Below are positions 24,601 to 32,698 of a stretch of 64,000 nt of DNA, piece by piece. The position numbers and the translations under genes are program-made. The DNA lies in the NCBI GenBank assembly GCA_963780815.1, contig CAWADG010000011.1:62001-126000 (forward strand), read 5' to 3'. A model generated the notes under the pieces. It did no database searches, had not been told where the DNA came from, and worked only from the letters and a program-made list of their open reading frames with translations. This stretch comes from VRUE01 sp963780815 (GTDB taxonomy: Bacteria; Actinomycetota; Thermoleophilia; Solirubrobacterales; 70-9). Position 1 is the stretch's first letter. Every line of letters starts with the position of its first letter.

Positions 24601-25043
24601 GCCTCGGGCGGGGGGAGCGGCTGAGCGCCGCGCCGGTCAGCTGGGGCCGGCTCGGGCGGACGCCGATCCGGGTCGTCACCAGGGTCCACGGCCGCGCCTC
24701 GACCCGCCTGCTGAAGGGACGCCGGCTCGGCAGGAGCTTCGCCGCGATCCGGGGGGCGAAGGTCGACTCCTCCGGCTCCCGGGTCGCCCTGAAGCTGGGG
24801 CTGAAGCACCCGCCGAAGGGCGCGGCGATCTCGCCCGTCGTCGAGGTTCTTCGCGGCGGCAGGGTCGTCGCCAGGTCGAAGCCCGCCCGGTTCACCGGCG
24901 GGGCAATGCGTCGACCCGTCCTGGCTCTGGGCAAACGCATCGGCGCGGGCCGCCACACCTACCGCGTCCGGCTGCTCGAGACCGTTGAATCGGGGCTCCT
25001 GCAGAGCTCGAGTGTGGTTAGAAGGAGCCTCGCGGGCCGCTAG
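21619..25043 (+). pseudogene. Large secreted protein with IPT/TIG and Cys-His protease-like domains, frameshifted near the 5' end
   Basis: A signal peptide frame (MARSATRMASGTLVAALFML, ending AAPAAAA) runs to a TAG at 21814. Coding then hops between frames until about 22420, after which one frame stays open to 25043. The intact part has Ig-like segments, a TIG-like segment (DSVTPGTAEAPQLGKPGTEV), and a domain with GGICFGMAFG (Cys codon 23442-23444) and GGHSVIAYDW (His codon 23757-23759), then VDVYNPNKPY. This is the Cys-His-Asn order of papain/C39-fold peptidases. Beta-rich repeats finish it. The many shifts could be decay or assembly errors. Glu codons are almost all GAA in 22430-23000. Confidence 0.7.
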
Positions 25044-25056
25044 CATTCCCGGGCTC

Positions 25057-25110
25057 GAGCGATGAGGCTCGCTCCTTCATAACCGCGGCGCCGTCGCTGA
25101 TGGCCTCTGT
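25057..25110 (+). ncRNA. Fluoride riboswitch (crcB motif)
   Basis: The segment GAGCGATGAGGCTCGCTC, then ATAACCGC, a small hairpin, and CGCTGATGGCCTCTGT follows the known fluoride riboswitch layout: a GCGATGAGGC stem, a conserved AACYGC, and GCTGATGGCCTCT closing the pseudoknot. It sits about 30 nt ahead of the crcB start. Fluoride binding is expected to switch on the two downstream channel genes. Confidence 0.88.
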
Positions 25111-25140
25111 CCCTGTCCATCGAGGAATGGAGGCAAGGTC

Positions 25141-25539
25141 GTGAGGGAAAACGGATTCGCCCTCCGCCGCATCGGGGCGGTTTACGCCGGTGGGGTGCTG
25201 GGGGCCTCGGCGCGCGTCGGTCTCGCCGAGCTGGTCCCGCACGACGCCGGGGCCTGGCCGTGGGCGACCCTCGCCGTCAACCTCGCCGGCGCGCTCGCCC
25301 TCGGCTATCTCGCGGCCCGGCTCCACGACCGCCGCGAGGAGGACCTCGGCCACCCGTTCCTGACCGCGGGCCTCTGCGGCACCCTGACGACCTTCGCGAC
25401 GGTCCAGCTCGAGCTCTTCGAGATGGTCGAAGCGGGGCGCGTCGCTCTCGCCCTGCTCTATGCCGGCGCCACCGTCGCTGCCGGTTACGCGCTCCTCCGC
25501 CTCGGCTTCGGCCTCGGCCGGCGCCCGGAGGCCGCGTGA
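25141..25539 (+). CDS. crcB: Fluoride channel subunit CrcB/Fluc
   Basis: GTG start at 25141 is supported by GGAGG 7 nt upstream. The 132-residue protein has four transmembrane helices and the Fluc signatures GGVLGASARVGL, TLAVNLAGALALGYL and GLCGTLTTFAT. Fluc dimers export fluoride passively across the membrane. A fluoride riboswitch lies directly upstream, and a second crcB gene overlaps its stop by 4 nt. Paired genes usually make a heterodimer in Gram-positive bacteria. Confidence 0.95.
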   Translation: MRENGFALRRIGAVYAGGVLGASARVGLAELVPHDAGAWPWATLAVNLAGALALGYLAARLHDRREEDLGHPFLTAGLCGTLTTFATVQLELFEMVEAGRVALALLYAGATVAAGYALLRLGFGLGRRPEAA

Positions 25540-25901
25540 GCGCTGCCGCCTGGGTCGCCGTCGCCGCGCTCGGAGGGGCCGCCGCGGTCGCCCGCTTCGG
25601 CGTCGATGCGCTGATCACCGCCCGCGCCCCCGGCCCGTTCCCGCTCGGGGTCCTGACGATCAACCTCGCCGGGACCCTGGTCCTCGGCATCGCGGCCGGG
25701 GCCGCGCTCGATGGGGAGGCGATGACGATCTTCGCCGGCGGCGTGATCGGCTCGTTCACGACCTTCTCGGGCTGGATGCTCGACACCAGCCGGCTCGCCG
25801 ATGAGGGCTTCGACCGGATCGCCCGCCTCAATGCCGGGGCCTCGCTCGTGCTCGGGTTCGCCGCCGTCGCCCTCGGCCACTGGCTCGGCGCCGCCCTCTG
25901 A
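25536..25901 (+). CDS. crcB: Fluoride channel subunit CrcB/Fluc, second copy
   Basis: GTG start at 25536 overlaps the first crcB stop (GTGA). The 121-residue protein has four helices and the motifs GGAAAVARFGVD, LTINLAGTLVLG and GVIGSFTTFSGWM. It diverges from the first copy, as expected for the partner subunit of a heterodimeric channel. It is co-transcribed under the riboswitch. Confidence 0.94.
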   Translation: MSAAAWVAVAALGGAAAVARFGVDALITARAPGPFPLGVLTINLAGTLVLGIAAGAALDGEAMTIFAGGVIGSFTTFSGWMLDTSRLADEGFDRIARLNAGASLVLGFAAVALGHWLGAAL

Positions 25902-25947
25902 GCCGGCGGCGTGATTCGTCCGCCCCTTTCTCTACTTTCAAAACGAG

Positions 25948-26967
25948 ATGAGTCAGCAGGCATTTTCCGAGATCCCGTCGCCCGAACGGGAAGAGCCCCA
26001 GGCCCCGCAGAGGGTCCCGCTGCGCGAGCTCGAGGACGGCCAGCGCGTCGCCGGCGCCTACGCCGTCCGCGAGCGCGAGCTGCGACGCAAGCGCAACGGC
26101 GAGCCCTGGCTCCGCCTCACCGTCGCCGACGCGAGCGGCAGCGCCGAGGCCGTCTGCTGGGAGGAGGCCGAGGCGCTCTACGCGCTCGCCGCCCCCGGCA
26201 CCGTCGTCCACCTCAGCGGCTGCTTCGAGGTCAGCGAGCGGTGGGGGCCGAAGATCAAGCTCACGGCGCTGCGCGAGGTCGAGGATGGCGAGTACCGGTC
26301 GGAGGACCTGGTCGCCGGCTCCGAGGTCCCGGTCGAGCGCCTCGAGAACGACCTTCGCGAGCTGCTCGCGACCGTCCAGGAGCCGCAGCTGCGGACCCTG
26401 CTCGAGCGCTTCTTCGGAGATGGCTCAGAGATCTGGGCCCGATTCCGCGAGGCGCCGGCGGCGAAGGTCTATCACCAGGCCTATCGCCACGGGCTGCTCG
26501 AGCACACGGTCTCGGTCGCCCACGCGGTCTCGGCCGCCGCCAACTTCTTTCCGGGAATCGACCGTGAGGTGGCGGTGACCGGGGCGCTGCTGCACGATAT
26601 CGGCAAGATCGAGGCCTACAACGACGACCCGATGGCGATCGACCTCACCGACGCCGGCCGCCTCCAGGGCGAGATCCCGCTCGGCTACTACCGGGTTCGG
26701 CGCGAGATCGAGGAGATCCCCGGCTTCGACCCCACCCTGGCCCAGGCCGTCCTCCACATCATCCTCAGCCACCACGGCAGCCTCGAGCACGGCTCGCCCG
26801 TCGTCCCCGCGACCCGCGAGGCGGTCCTGGTCCACATGATCGACAACCTCGGCGGGCGGCTCGGCAGCTTCGACCGGCTCGAGCGCCAGCTCCCGGCCGG
26901 CGAGTCATGGTCGAGCTTCGACCGCGCCCTCTCCGGCTCGGCCTACTTCGGCCAGCGCGCGGCCTAG
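25948..26967 (+). CDS. OB-fold plus HD-domain 3'-5' exoribonuclease, YhaM-like
   Basis: The 339-residue protein has an N-terminal OB-fold (about 25-115, WLRLTVADASGSAEAVCWEE) and an HD domain with the metal ligands in HGLLEHT, LLHDIGK (H216-D217), LSHHG and VHMIDNLGG. This order is that of YhaM-type exoribonucleases, which trim RNA and single-stranded DNA with Mn or Co. The length matches the family (about 310-340). It lies 46 bp downstream of the crcB pair and may have its own promoter. Confidence 0.88.
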   Translation: MSQQAFSEIPSPEREEPQAPQRVPLRELEDGQRVAGAYAVRERELRRKRNGEPWLRLTVADASGSAEAVCWEEAEALYALAAPGTVVHLSGCFEVSERWGPKIKLTALREVEDGEYRSEDLVAGSEVPVERLENDLRELLATVQEPQLRTLLERFFGDGSEIWARFREAPAAKVYHQAYRHGLLEHTVSVAHAVSAAANFFPGIDREVAVTGALLHDIGKIEAYNDDPMAIDLTDAGRLQGEIPLGYYRVRREIEEIPGFDPTLAQAVLHIILSHHGSLEHGSPVVPATREAVLVHMIDNLGGRLGSFDRLERQLPAGESWSSFDRALSGSAYFGQRAA

Positions 26968-26977
26968 GGCCGCCGGC

Positions 26978-27325
26978 TCAGTACTTCTCGGTGCAGCGCT
27001 CGATGCGCTTGACGTTCGGCTGCGCTCGCTTGATGCAGCGGACCAGCTTCTCGCTGTTCCCGTTCTGCTGGGAGATCCTGAACGAGTGGTTGATCTGGCG
27101 CTGGATCTGGCGCTGGACGTGGCGGCTGGTGACGTCGATCGTCTTCGAGACTTCGTTGATCCCCGATTCCTTCAGGGCTGAGTTGACGGAGTCGAAGGCG
27201 TTGTCGGTCGTGTTCAGGACCGGCTTGACGATGAAGAACCCGACCGCGGCGATGACCCCGACCGCGACGGCGAGCCGGATAATCCCGCTAGTTACGTTCC
27301 CGAAGAGATTGCGCAGAAGTTCCAT
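26978..27325 (-). CDS. Single-pass membrane protein, hypothetical
   Basis: The 115-residue product has one transmembrane helix near residues 15-34 (IIRLAVAVGVIAAVGFFIVK) and a helical basic domain with two Cys (KLVRCIKRAQPNVKRIERC). It is divergent from the PafBC-type gene with only 29 bp between the starts, so the promoters overlap. The family is unknown. Confidence 0.65.
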   Translation of the reverse strand: MELLRNLFGNVTSGIIRLAVAVGVIAAVGFFIVKPVLNTTDNAFDSVNSALKESGINEVSKTIDVTSRHVQRQIQRQINHSFRISQQNGNSEKLVRCIKRAQPNVKRIERCTEKY

Positions 27326-27354
27326 AGCGGCGCCTGCAGACTATCCTGCGACTC

Positions 27355-29412
27355 GTGGCCAAGGACACCGAGAAGCTGATTCGCCAGCTCTCGTTGATCT
27401 CATTCCTGATGGCCCAGGGAAGGCCGGTTTCGGCCCTCGAGATCAAGCGCGAGGTGGAGGGGTACAGCGATATGAACGACGACGCGTTCGCGCGCCGCTT
27501 CTACGCCGACCGCGCCGAGCTCGAGAGCCTCGGGATCCTGCTCGGGGTCGAGAAACCGGGCGAGGGCTTCTTCGAGGCCGAGCTCTACTCGCTGCCGCCG
27601 GAGAACTTCTACCTCGACCCGATCGAGTTCGACGGCGATGAGCTGGCGTCGCTCAGCACCGCGCTCTCGCTGCTGACCGACGGCGGCTTCGCCTACGCCG
27701 AGCCGCTGCGGCTGGCGCTCCAGCAGGTCGCCTGGGGCCACCCCAACCCGCTCAGCGAGGGCGAGCGGGCCCCGGTCGAGATGGCGATGACCGCCTCGGC
27801 CGGCGGCCGCGACCTCTCGCAGCGGCTGTCGAAGATCGAGACCGCGATCTCACGCCGCAAGACGATCGAGTTCACCTACTACACGATGGAGCGCGACGAC
27901 ACCGAGAAGCGCAAGGTCGACCCCTTCCACCTCGTCTTCCGCGGCGGGCAGTTCTACCTGATCGGCCACTCGCACGAGCGCGACGCGGTCCGGGTCTTCC
28001 GGCTCTCTCGAATCCAGGGCAAGGTCGGGTACGCCTCGAAGGCCGAGCACGATTTCTCCCCGCCCGAGGACTTCGACCGCCGCGACTACGGCCAGCGCGC
28101 CGACTGGCAGCTCGGCGAGATCTCCGGGACGGCGCGGATCTTCGTCCGCGACCGGATCGCCTGGCTTATCGAGCGCGATTTCAGCGAATACGGGGAGCTG
28201 CGCCCGGCGAAGAAGTCCGACGGCGCCCCCGGCAAAGGGCGGGTCTTCGAGACCGACTACGCCTCGCCGCGCGAGCTGATCGCGTGGGTCCTGCGCTGGC
28301 GCCAGAACGCCGCGGTGCTCGGTCCCGACGAGCTCCGCGAAGAGGCCGAGAGCAGGCTGGGCCTCCTGCACAAGCGCCACGAGAACGGGTTCGAGCCGGC
28401 GAAGACGGTCGACCGGCCGCTGCGCGAGGCGCCGCGCCGCACCCGCGCCAACGGCCGCGGCGAGGCGGCGATCAGGCCCGAGCGCTTTGCCCGCCTCGTC
28501 ACCCTCGCCGGGATGCTGATCGACTCCGCCAAGCGCGGCGAGCGGCTGGGGGTCGCCGACCTCCGCGACCGCCTCGAGCTGACCGAAGAGGAGCTCCAGG
28601 AGGACATCGACCTCCTCAACGTCGTCAACTTCGGCGGCGGCACCTACGTCCTCTACGCCGAAATCCAGGGCGATGAGATCGAGGTCGACTCCGAGCCCTA
28701 CGGCGACAACTTCGCCCGCCCGGCGCGGTTGCTGCCGCTCGAGGCGAAGGCGCTGATCGCGGCGATCGACCTCTTCGGCGACCACCTGCCGCAGGGCGGC
28801 CTGCAGAGCGCTCGCGAGAAGATCGTCACCGCGCTCGGCCACGACCCCTCCGAGGAGGGGCTCGAGATCGCCGGCGCCAGCGGCGGCGACACCGAGGTCG
28901 CGAGGGTCGTCAACGAGGCGATCGCCGCCCGGCGCGTGCTCGAGATCCAGTACTACAAGGAGAACGAGGACCAGTTCACCAAGCGCGCGGTCGAGCCCTA
29001 CCGGCTCGAGAACGGGCGCGAGGGCTGGTACGTCGAGTGCTTCGATCTGACCAAGGACGGCATCCGCCACTTCAAGCTCGACCGGATCAAGGAGGCGGTG
29101 GTCTCGAAGGAGACCTTCGAGCCGCGGCCCGAGGTCGAAGAGCTGGCCGGGGTCGAGGGCTGGATGACCGACGGCGAGGTCCCGACCGCCCAGGTCGCGC
29201 GGGTCTGGGTCTCGCCCGACCGCGCCCGCTGGCTGCGCGAGGAGCGGACCGTCGTCGAGGAGCTGGCCGACGGCGCCGTCGTCGTCGAGCTCCCCTACGC
29301 CGGGACATCGTGGTTGGTGCGGGAGATCCTCCGCGGCGCCGGCGACCTCGTCGTGCTCGAGCCCGACGACGCGCGCGAGGCGATCGCCAAAGAGGTCGCG
29401 GCCAGTACGTGA
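27355..29412 (+). CDS. PafBC-type tandem WYL-domain transcription regulator (fused)
   Basis: The 685-residue protein (GTG start) contains two HTH-WYL units. The first has HTH about 1-70 (RPVSALEIKREVEGYSDMND) and a WYL domain (TIEFTYYTMERDDTEKRKVD). The second begins near residue 375 with a variant HTH (VADLRDRLELTEEELQEDID) and WYL (VLEIQYYKENEDQFTKRAVE). Actinobacterial PafB and PafC are usually separate neighbours; here they form one polypeptide. PafBC activates the RecA/LexA-independent DNA-damage regulon. A proteasome/Pup locus is not in the window. Confidence 0.88.
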   Translation: MAKDTEKLIRQLSLISFLMAQGRPVSALEIKREVEGYSDMNDDAFARRFYADRAELESLGILLGVEKPGEGFFEAELYSLPPENFYLDPIEFDGDELASLSTALSLLTDGGFAYAEPLRLALQQVAWGHPNPLSEGERAPVEMAMTASAGGRDLSQRLSKIETAISRRKTIEFTYYTMERDDTEKRKVDPFHLVFRGGQFYLIGHSHERDAVRVFRLSRIQGKVGYASKAEHDFSPPEDFDRRDYGQRADWQLGEISGTARIFVRDRIAWLIERDFSEYGELRPAKKSDGAPGKGRVFETDYASPRELIAWVLRWRQNAAVLGPDELREEAESRLGLLHKRHENGFEPAKTVDRPLREAPRRTRANGRGEAAIRPERFARLVTLAGMLIDSAKRGERLGVADLRDRLELTEEELQEDIDLLNVVNFGGGTYVLYAEIQGDEIEVDSEPYGDNFARPARLLPLEAKALIAAIDLFGDHLPQGGLQSAREKIVTALGHDPSEEGLEIAGASGGDTEVARVVNEAIAARRVLEIQYYKENEDQFTKRAVEPYRLENGREGWYVECFDLTKDGIRHFKLDRIKEAVVSKETFEPRPEVEELAGVEGWMTDGEVPTAQVARVWVSPDRARWLREERTVVEELADGAVVVELPYAGTSWLVREILRGAGDLVVLEPDDAREAIAKEVAAST

Positions 29413-29418
29413 TTCATC

Positions 29419-29527
29419 AGCCCGTCCGGCAGGGGTTCCGCTTAACTTTTTTTGAATTCAGTCGGTGGCCGTCCGCGGCCGCTGCCGCAAAAAAAGTACA
29501 AGACGCTTCACCCCAACCGGACGGGCT
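29419..29527. repeat. 109-bp imperfect palindrome between pafBC and the MBL-fold gene
   Basis: Outer arms AGCCCGTCCGG (29419-29429) and CCGGACGGGCT (29517-29527) pair perfectly. Inside them GGGGT pairs with ACCCC, CTT with AAG, and ACTTTTTTT with AAAAAAAGT. The centre holds a GC-rich hairpin (GGCCG-TCCG-CGGCC). The whole could fold into one long hairpin in RNA that ends 5 nt before the start codon at 29533. It may be a terminator for pafBC, a translation-control element or a small MITE-like insertion. Confidence 0.75.
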
Positions 29528-29532
29528 CTGAG

Positions 29533-30255
29533 GTGGATCACGCCCCCGGACATGAAGAGATTCTGAGACTCGTCGCCCCAAATCCGGGGCCGATGACGGG
29601 GGAGGGGACTAACACCTATCTCTATGGATCCGATTCCTGCGCGGTGATCGACCCTGGTCCCGACATCGCCGAGCACCTCGACGCGGTCAGCGTCGCCGCC
29701 GAGGAGCGCGGCGGGATCGGGATTGTCCTCCTCACCCACAGCCACCGCGATCACTCCGCCGGGGCGAAGCGGCTGCCGGTCGAGGCGATCCTGCCCGGTG
29801 ACGGCGAGGAGCACGCGGGGCTCCGCGCCCTCGCGACGCCCGGTCACGCCGCCGACCACGTCTGCTTCATGACCGCCGATGGCGTCTGCTTCAGCGGCGA
29901 CCTCGTCCTCGGAGCGGGCTCGACGATCGTCCCCCCCGACGGCGGCTCGCTAACCGCCTACATGCATTCGCTGCACCTGCTCCAGGCCGAGGAGCCGGAC
30001 CTGATCTGCCCCGGCCACGGCCCCTGGATCACCGACCCCGCCGCGAAACTCACCGAGTACGTCGAGCACCGCGAGATGCGCGAGCGCGGCCTGCTCGCCG
30101 CCCTCGACCGCGGCGAGCGCTCCCGCGACGCCCTCCTCGCCGAGGTCTGGGACGACGTCCCCAAGGAGCTCATCCCCGCCGCGCGCCAGGTGATGGAGGC
30201 CCACCTGGAGAAGCTGGCAGCGGAAAGCCGCCTACCCGACGAGCTAGGGCGTTAG
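29533..30255 (+). CDS. Metallo-beta-lactamase-fold hydrolase, LACTB2-like
   Basis: I take GTG at 29533 (240 residues), since the sequence before it is the arm of a palindrome. The HxHxDH zinc motif is THSHRDHSAG (about residues 69-74), with further ligands in ATPGHAADH, FSGDLVLG and CPGHGPWI. The winged-helix-like tail (LAALDRGERSRDALLAEVW) is typical of LACTB2-like proteins, some of which cut RNA. Translation may be modulated by the hairpin just upstream. Confidence 0.85.
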   Translation: MDHAPGHEEILRLVAPNPGPMTGEGTNTYLYGSDSCAVIDPGPDIAEHLDAVSVAAEERGGIGIVLLTHSHRDHSAGAKRLPVEAILPGDGEEHAGLRALATPGHAADHVCFMTADGVCFSGDLVLGAGSTIVPPDGGSLTAYMHSLHLLQAEEPDLICPGHGPWITDPAAKLTEYVEHREMRERGLLAALDRGERSRDALLAEVWDDVPKELIPAARQVMEAHLEKLAAESRLPDELGR

Positions 30256-30310
30256 GCCTTCCCTTCGCCCGCCTCCTGGCCAGCCGGCCAGTTGATGAAT
30301 ACTTGTGGGG

Positions 30311-32698
30311 ATGCTCTCGAGCAGGGGATTGATCAAGACGGGCTTTTTCGTCGGGGCGGTCGGCGTCGGGGCCGCAGCGGCGACAACTGCGGCGCTCTGG
30401 CACCGGCTGGCGCGGCGGCCGCTGCCGCAGACGAGCGGCAGGATCAAGGTCGGGGGGATCGAGGGCCCGGTGCGGGTGCGGCGCGACCGCTGGGGGGTGC
30501 CACACGTCGAGGCCGGAAGCCGCCCGGACCTCTGGCTCGCCCAGGGGTTCTGCCACGCGCAGGACCGGCTCTGGCAGATGGACTTCTACCGTCGCGTCGC
30601 CCGCGGGCGGGTCTCGGAGTTCGCCGGGCCGGAGGGGCTGAAGGTCGACCGGTTGATGCGGACCCTCGGGTTCCGCCGCGCGGCCGAAGCCGAGGTCGGC
30701 CGGCTCGACCCCGAGGTCCTCGCCCTGCTCGAGAGCTTCTGCGCTGGCGTCAACGCCGCGGCCGGCGCCGCCAGGGCGCTTCCCTTCGAGATGCAACTGC
30801 TACGGCTGTCGTTCGAGCCCTGGAGCCCGCTCGACGTCCTCACCCTCGGCAAGCTGATCTCGCTCGGCTTCGCCACCAACTGGGAGCGGGAGCTGCTGCG
30901 CGCAGACATGGCGCGTGCCCTCGGGCCCGAGCTCGCGGCGCGGCTCGACCCGACCTACCCCGCCGACAACCCGATAGTCACCCAGGAGCCATGGACGGGG
31001 GAGGGCCTGGAGATGGCCGAGCAGCTCGGCAGGGTGCGGGCCGCGATCGGTTGGGCGCCGGAGGCGAGCGGCTCCAACAACTGGGCGGTGAGCGGCGCGC
31101 GGAGCGCGACCGGCTCGCCCCTGCTCGCCGGCGACCCCCACCTCACCCCCAGCATGCCCGGGCTCTGGTACCAGGTCGGACTCAGCCACGACGGCCGCAC
31201 GATCCGCGGCGCCTCTCTCCCCGGCCTGCCGGGAATCTGGCTCGGCCAGAACGACGACGTCGCCTGGAGCTTCACCAACGTGATGGCCGACGTCCAGGAC
31301 CTCTACGTCGAGCGGATCGAGGGCGACCGGTACGAGTTCGAAGGAGAGTGGCTGCCGCTCGAGATCGTCCGCGAGGAGATCGAGGTCAAGGGCAGGGCCG
31401 CGCCCGATCTGCTCGAGGTTCGCGCCACCCACCATGGCCCGATCGTCAACGAGGCGCTCGGGGCGGATGCCTCTGAGCCGCTCGCGCTGCGCTGGATCGT
31501 GTTCGACGCGCCCGCCGCCTACCCGGGGATCTTCGAGATGCCGGCCGCCCGCTCGGGCCCCGAGCTCGTCGCCTGTTTCGAGCAGTTCGTCGCCCCCGCC
31601 CAGAACCTGGTCTGGGCCGACCGGCATGGGTCGATCGGGTACCGGCTGATCGGCCGGCTCCCGGTCCGCCGCGGCGCCTGCCCCGACCTGCCGAAGCCGG
31701 GCTGGAGCGGCGAGTTCGAGTGGGAGGGGACGGTCCCGCTCGAGGAGATGCCGGAAGTGGTCGACCCCGAGAGCGGGTTCCTGGTCACCGCCAACAACCG
31801 GATCGTCGGCGACGAGTTCCCGCACCACATCACCAGCGACTGGCTCGATGGGTTCCGGGCGCGGCGGATCGAGGACCTGCTGCGGGAGCGCGACGAGCAC
31901 GACGTCGAGAGCTTCGAGGAGATGCAGTCCGACAACTTCTCGATCCCGGGGCTGGAGGCGGCGCGCCGGCTGGGGCGGCTGAACCCGCTCGGCCAGCGGG
32001 AGCTGAGCGCGATCGAGCGGCTGCGGAGCTGGGACGGCGTGCTCGACCCGGACTCGATCGCAGGGTCGATCTACCAGGCGTTCCTGCTGCGGCTGGCGCG
32101 CGAGTTCACCCGGGCCGCGATCGGCGACCGCGACCTCTCGGAGCGCTGGCTCGATCGCGCCGACAACGGCTTCCTCACCTACGTCACCTCCTCCTGGCGC
32201 TGGCACGCCCACCTGATGAAGCTCTGGGCGGAGGGGGACGAGGCGCTGATCGGGCGGCCCTGGGACGAGCTCGTGCTCGAGGCGCTCGCGGCCGCCCTCG
32301 ACGACCTCAGCGACCGCTTCGGCCCCGACCCCGAGGGGTGGCGGTGGGGCCGGATTCACGAGATGGAGTTCCCTCATCCGCTTGGCGAGGCCAACCCGAT
32401 CCTGCGGCGGCTGCTGAACCGCAGGCTGCGGGCCGGCGGCGCCCAGGAGACCGTCAGCCAGATCGCCTACGACCCGAACGACCCATACCGCGCGGTCTGG
32501 GCGCCGAGCTGGCGGATGGTCGCCGACCCGGCGGCGCCGGAGCGCTCACGCTGGCAGATGTTCACCGGCCAGTCGGGCCACCCTGCCAGCTCCCACTACG
32601 ACGACCTCCAGCCCGACTGGCTGGATGGCCGCACGCAGCCGATGGCGGGCGAGGGCCCGTGGCGGGAGCTCGAGCTCGCGCCGGCGCCGCCGGCCTAG
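30311..32698 (+). CDS. Penicillin acylase family (Ntn) hydrolase
   Basis: The start is ATG 30311 or the GTG two codons earlier, giving about 795 residues. An N-terminal membrane helix (about residues 9-30) exports or anchors it. The propeptide carries the VRVRRDRWGVPHVEA and AQDRLWQMDFYRR motifs of the alpha subunit. The self-cleavage site with nucleophilic Ser (near 255) is ASGSNNWAVSG, followed by LLAGDPHL. Family members cleave amides such as beta-lactam side chains and acyl-homoserine lactones. The natural substrate is not evident. Its stop CTAG is shared with the convergent gene. Confidence 0.92.
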   Translation: MLSSRGLIKTGFFVGAVGVGAAAATTAALWHRLARRPLPQTSGRIKVGGIEGPVRVRRDRWGVPHVEAGSRPDLWLAQGFCHAQDRLWQMDFYRRVARGRVSEFAGPEGLKVDRLMRTLGFRRAAEAEVGRLDPEVLALLESFCAGVNAAAGAARALPFEMQLLRLSFEPWSPLDVLTLGKLISLGFATNWERELLRADMARALGPELAARLDPTYPADNPIVTQEPWTGEGLEMAEQLGRVRAAIGWAPEASGSNNWAVSGARSATGSPLLAGDPHLTPSMPGLWYQVGLSHDGRTIRGASLPGLPGIWLGQNDDVAWSFTNVMADVQDLYVERIEGDRYEFEGEWLPLEIVREEIEVKGRAAPDLLEVRATHHGPIVNEALGADASEPLALRWIVFDAPAAYPGIFEMPAARSGPELVACFEQFVAPAQNLVWADRHGSIGYRLIGRLPVRRGACPDLPKPGWSGEFEWEGTVPLEEMPEVVDPESGFLVTANNRIVGDEFPHHITSDWLDGFRARRIEDLLRERDEHDVESFEEMQSDNFSIPGLEAARRLGRLNPLGQRELSAIERLRSWDGVLDPDSIAGSIYQAFLLRLAREFTRAAIGDRDLSERWLDRADNGFLTYVTSSWRWHAHLMKLWAEGDEALIGRPWDELVLEALAAALDDLSDRFGPDPEGWRWGRIHEMEFPHPLGEANPILRRLLNRRLRAGGAQETVSQIAYDPNDPYRAVWAPSWRMVADPAAPERSRWQMFTGQSGHPASSHYDDLQPDWLDGRTQPMAGEGPWRELELAPAPPA

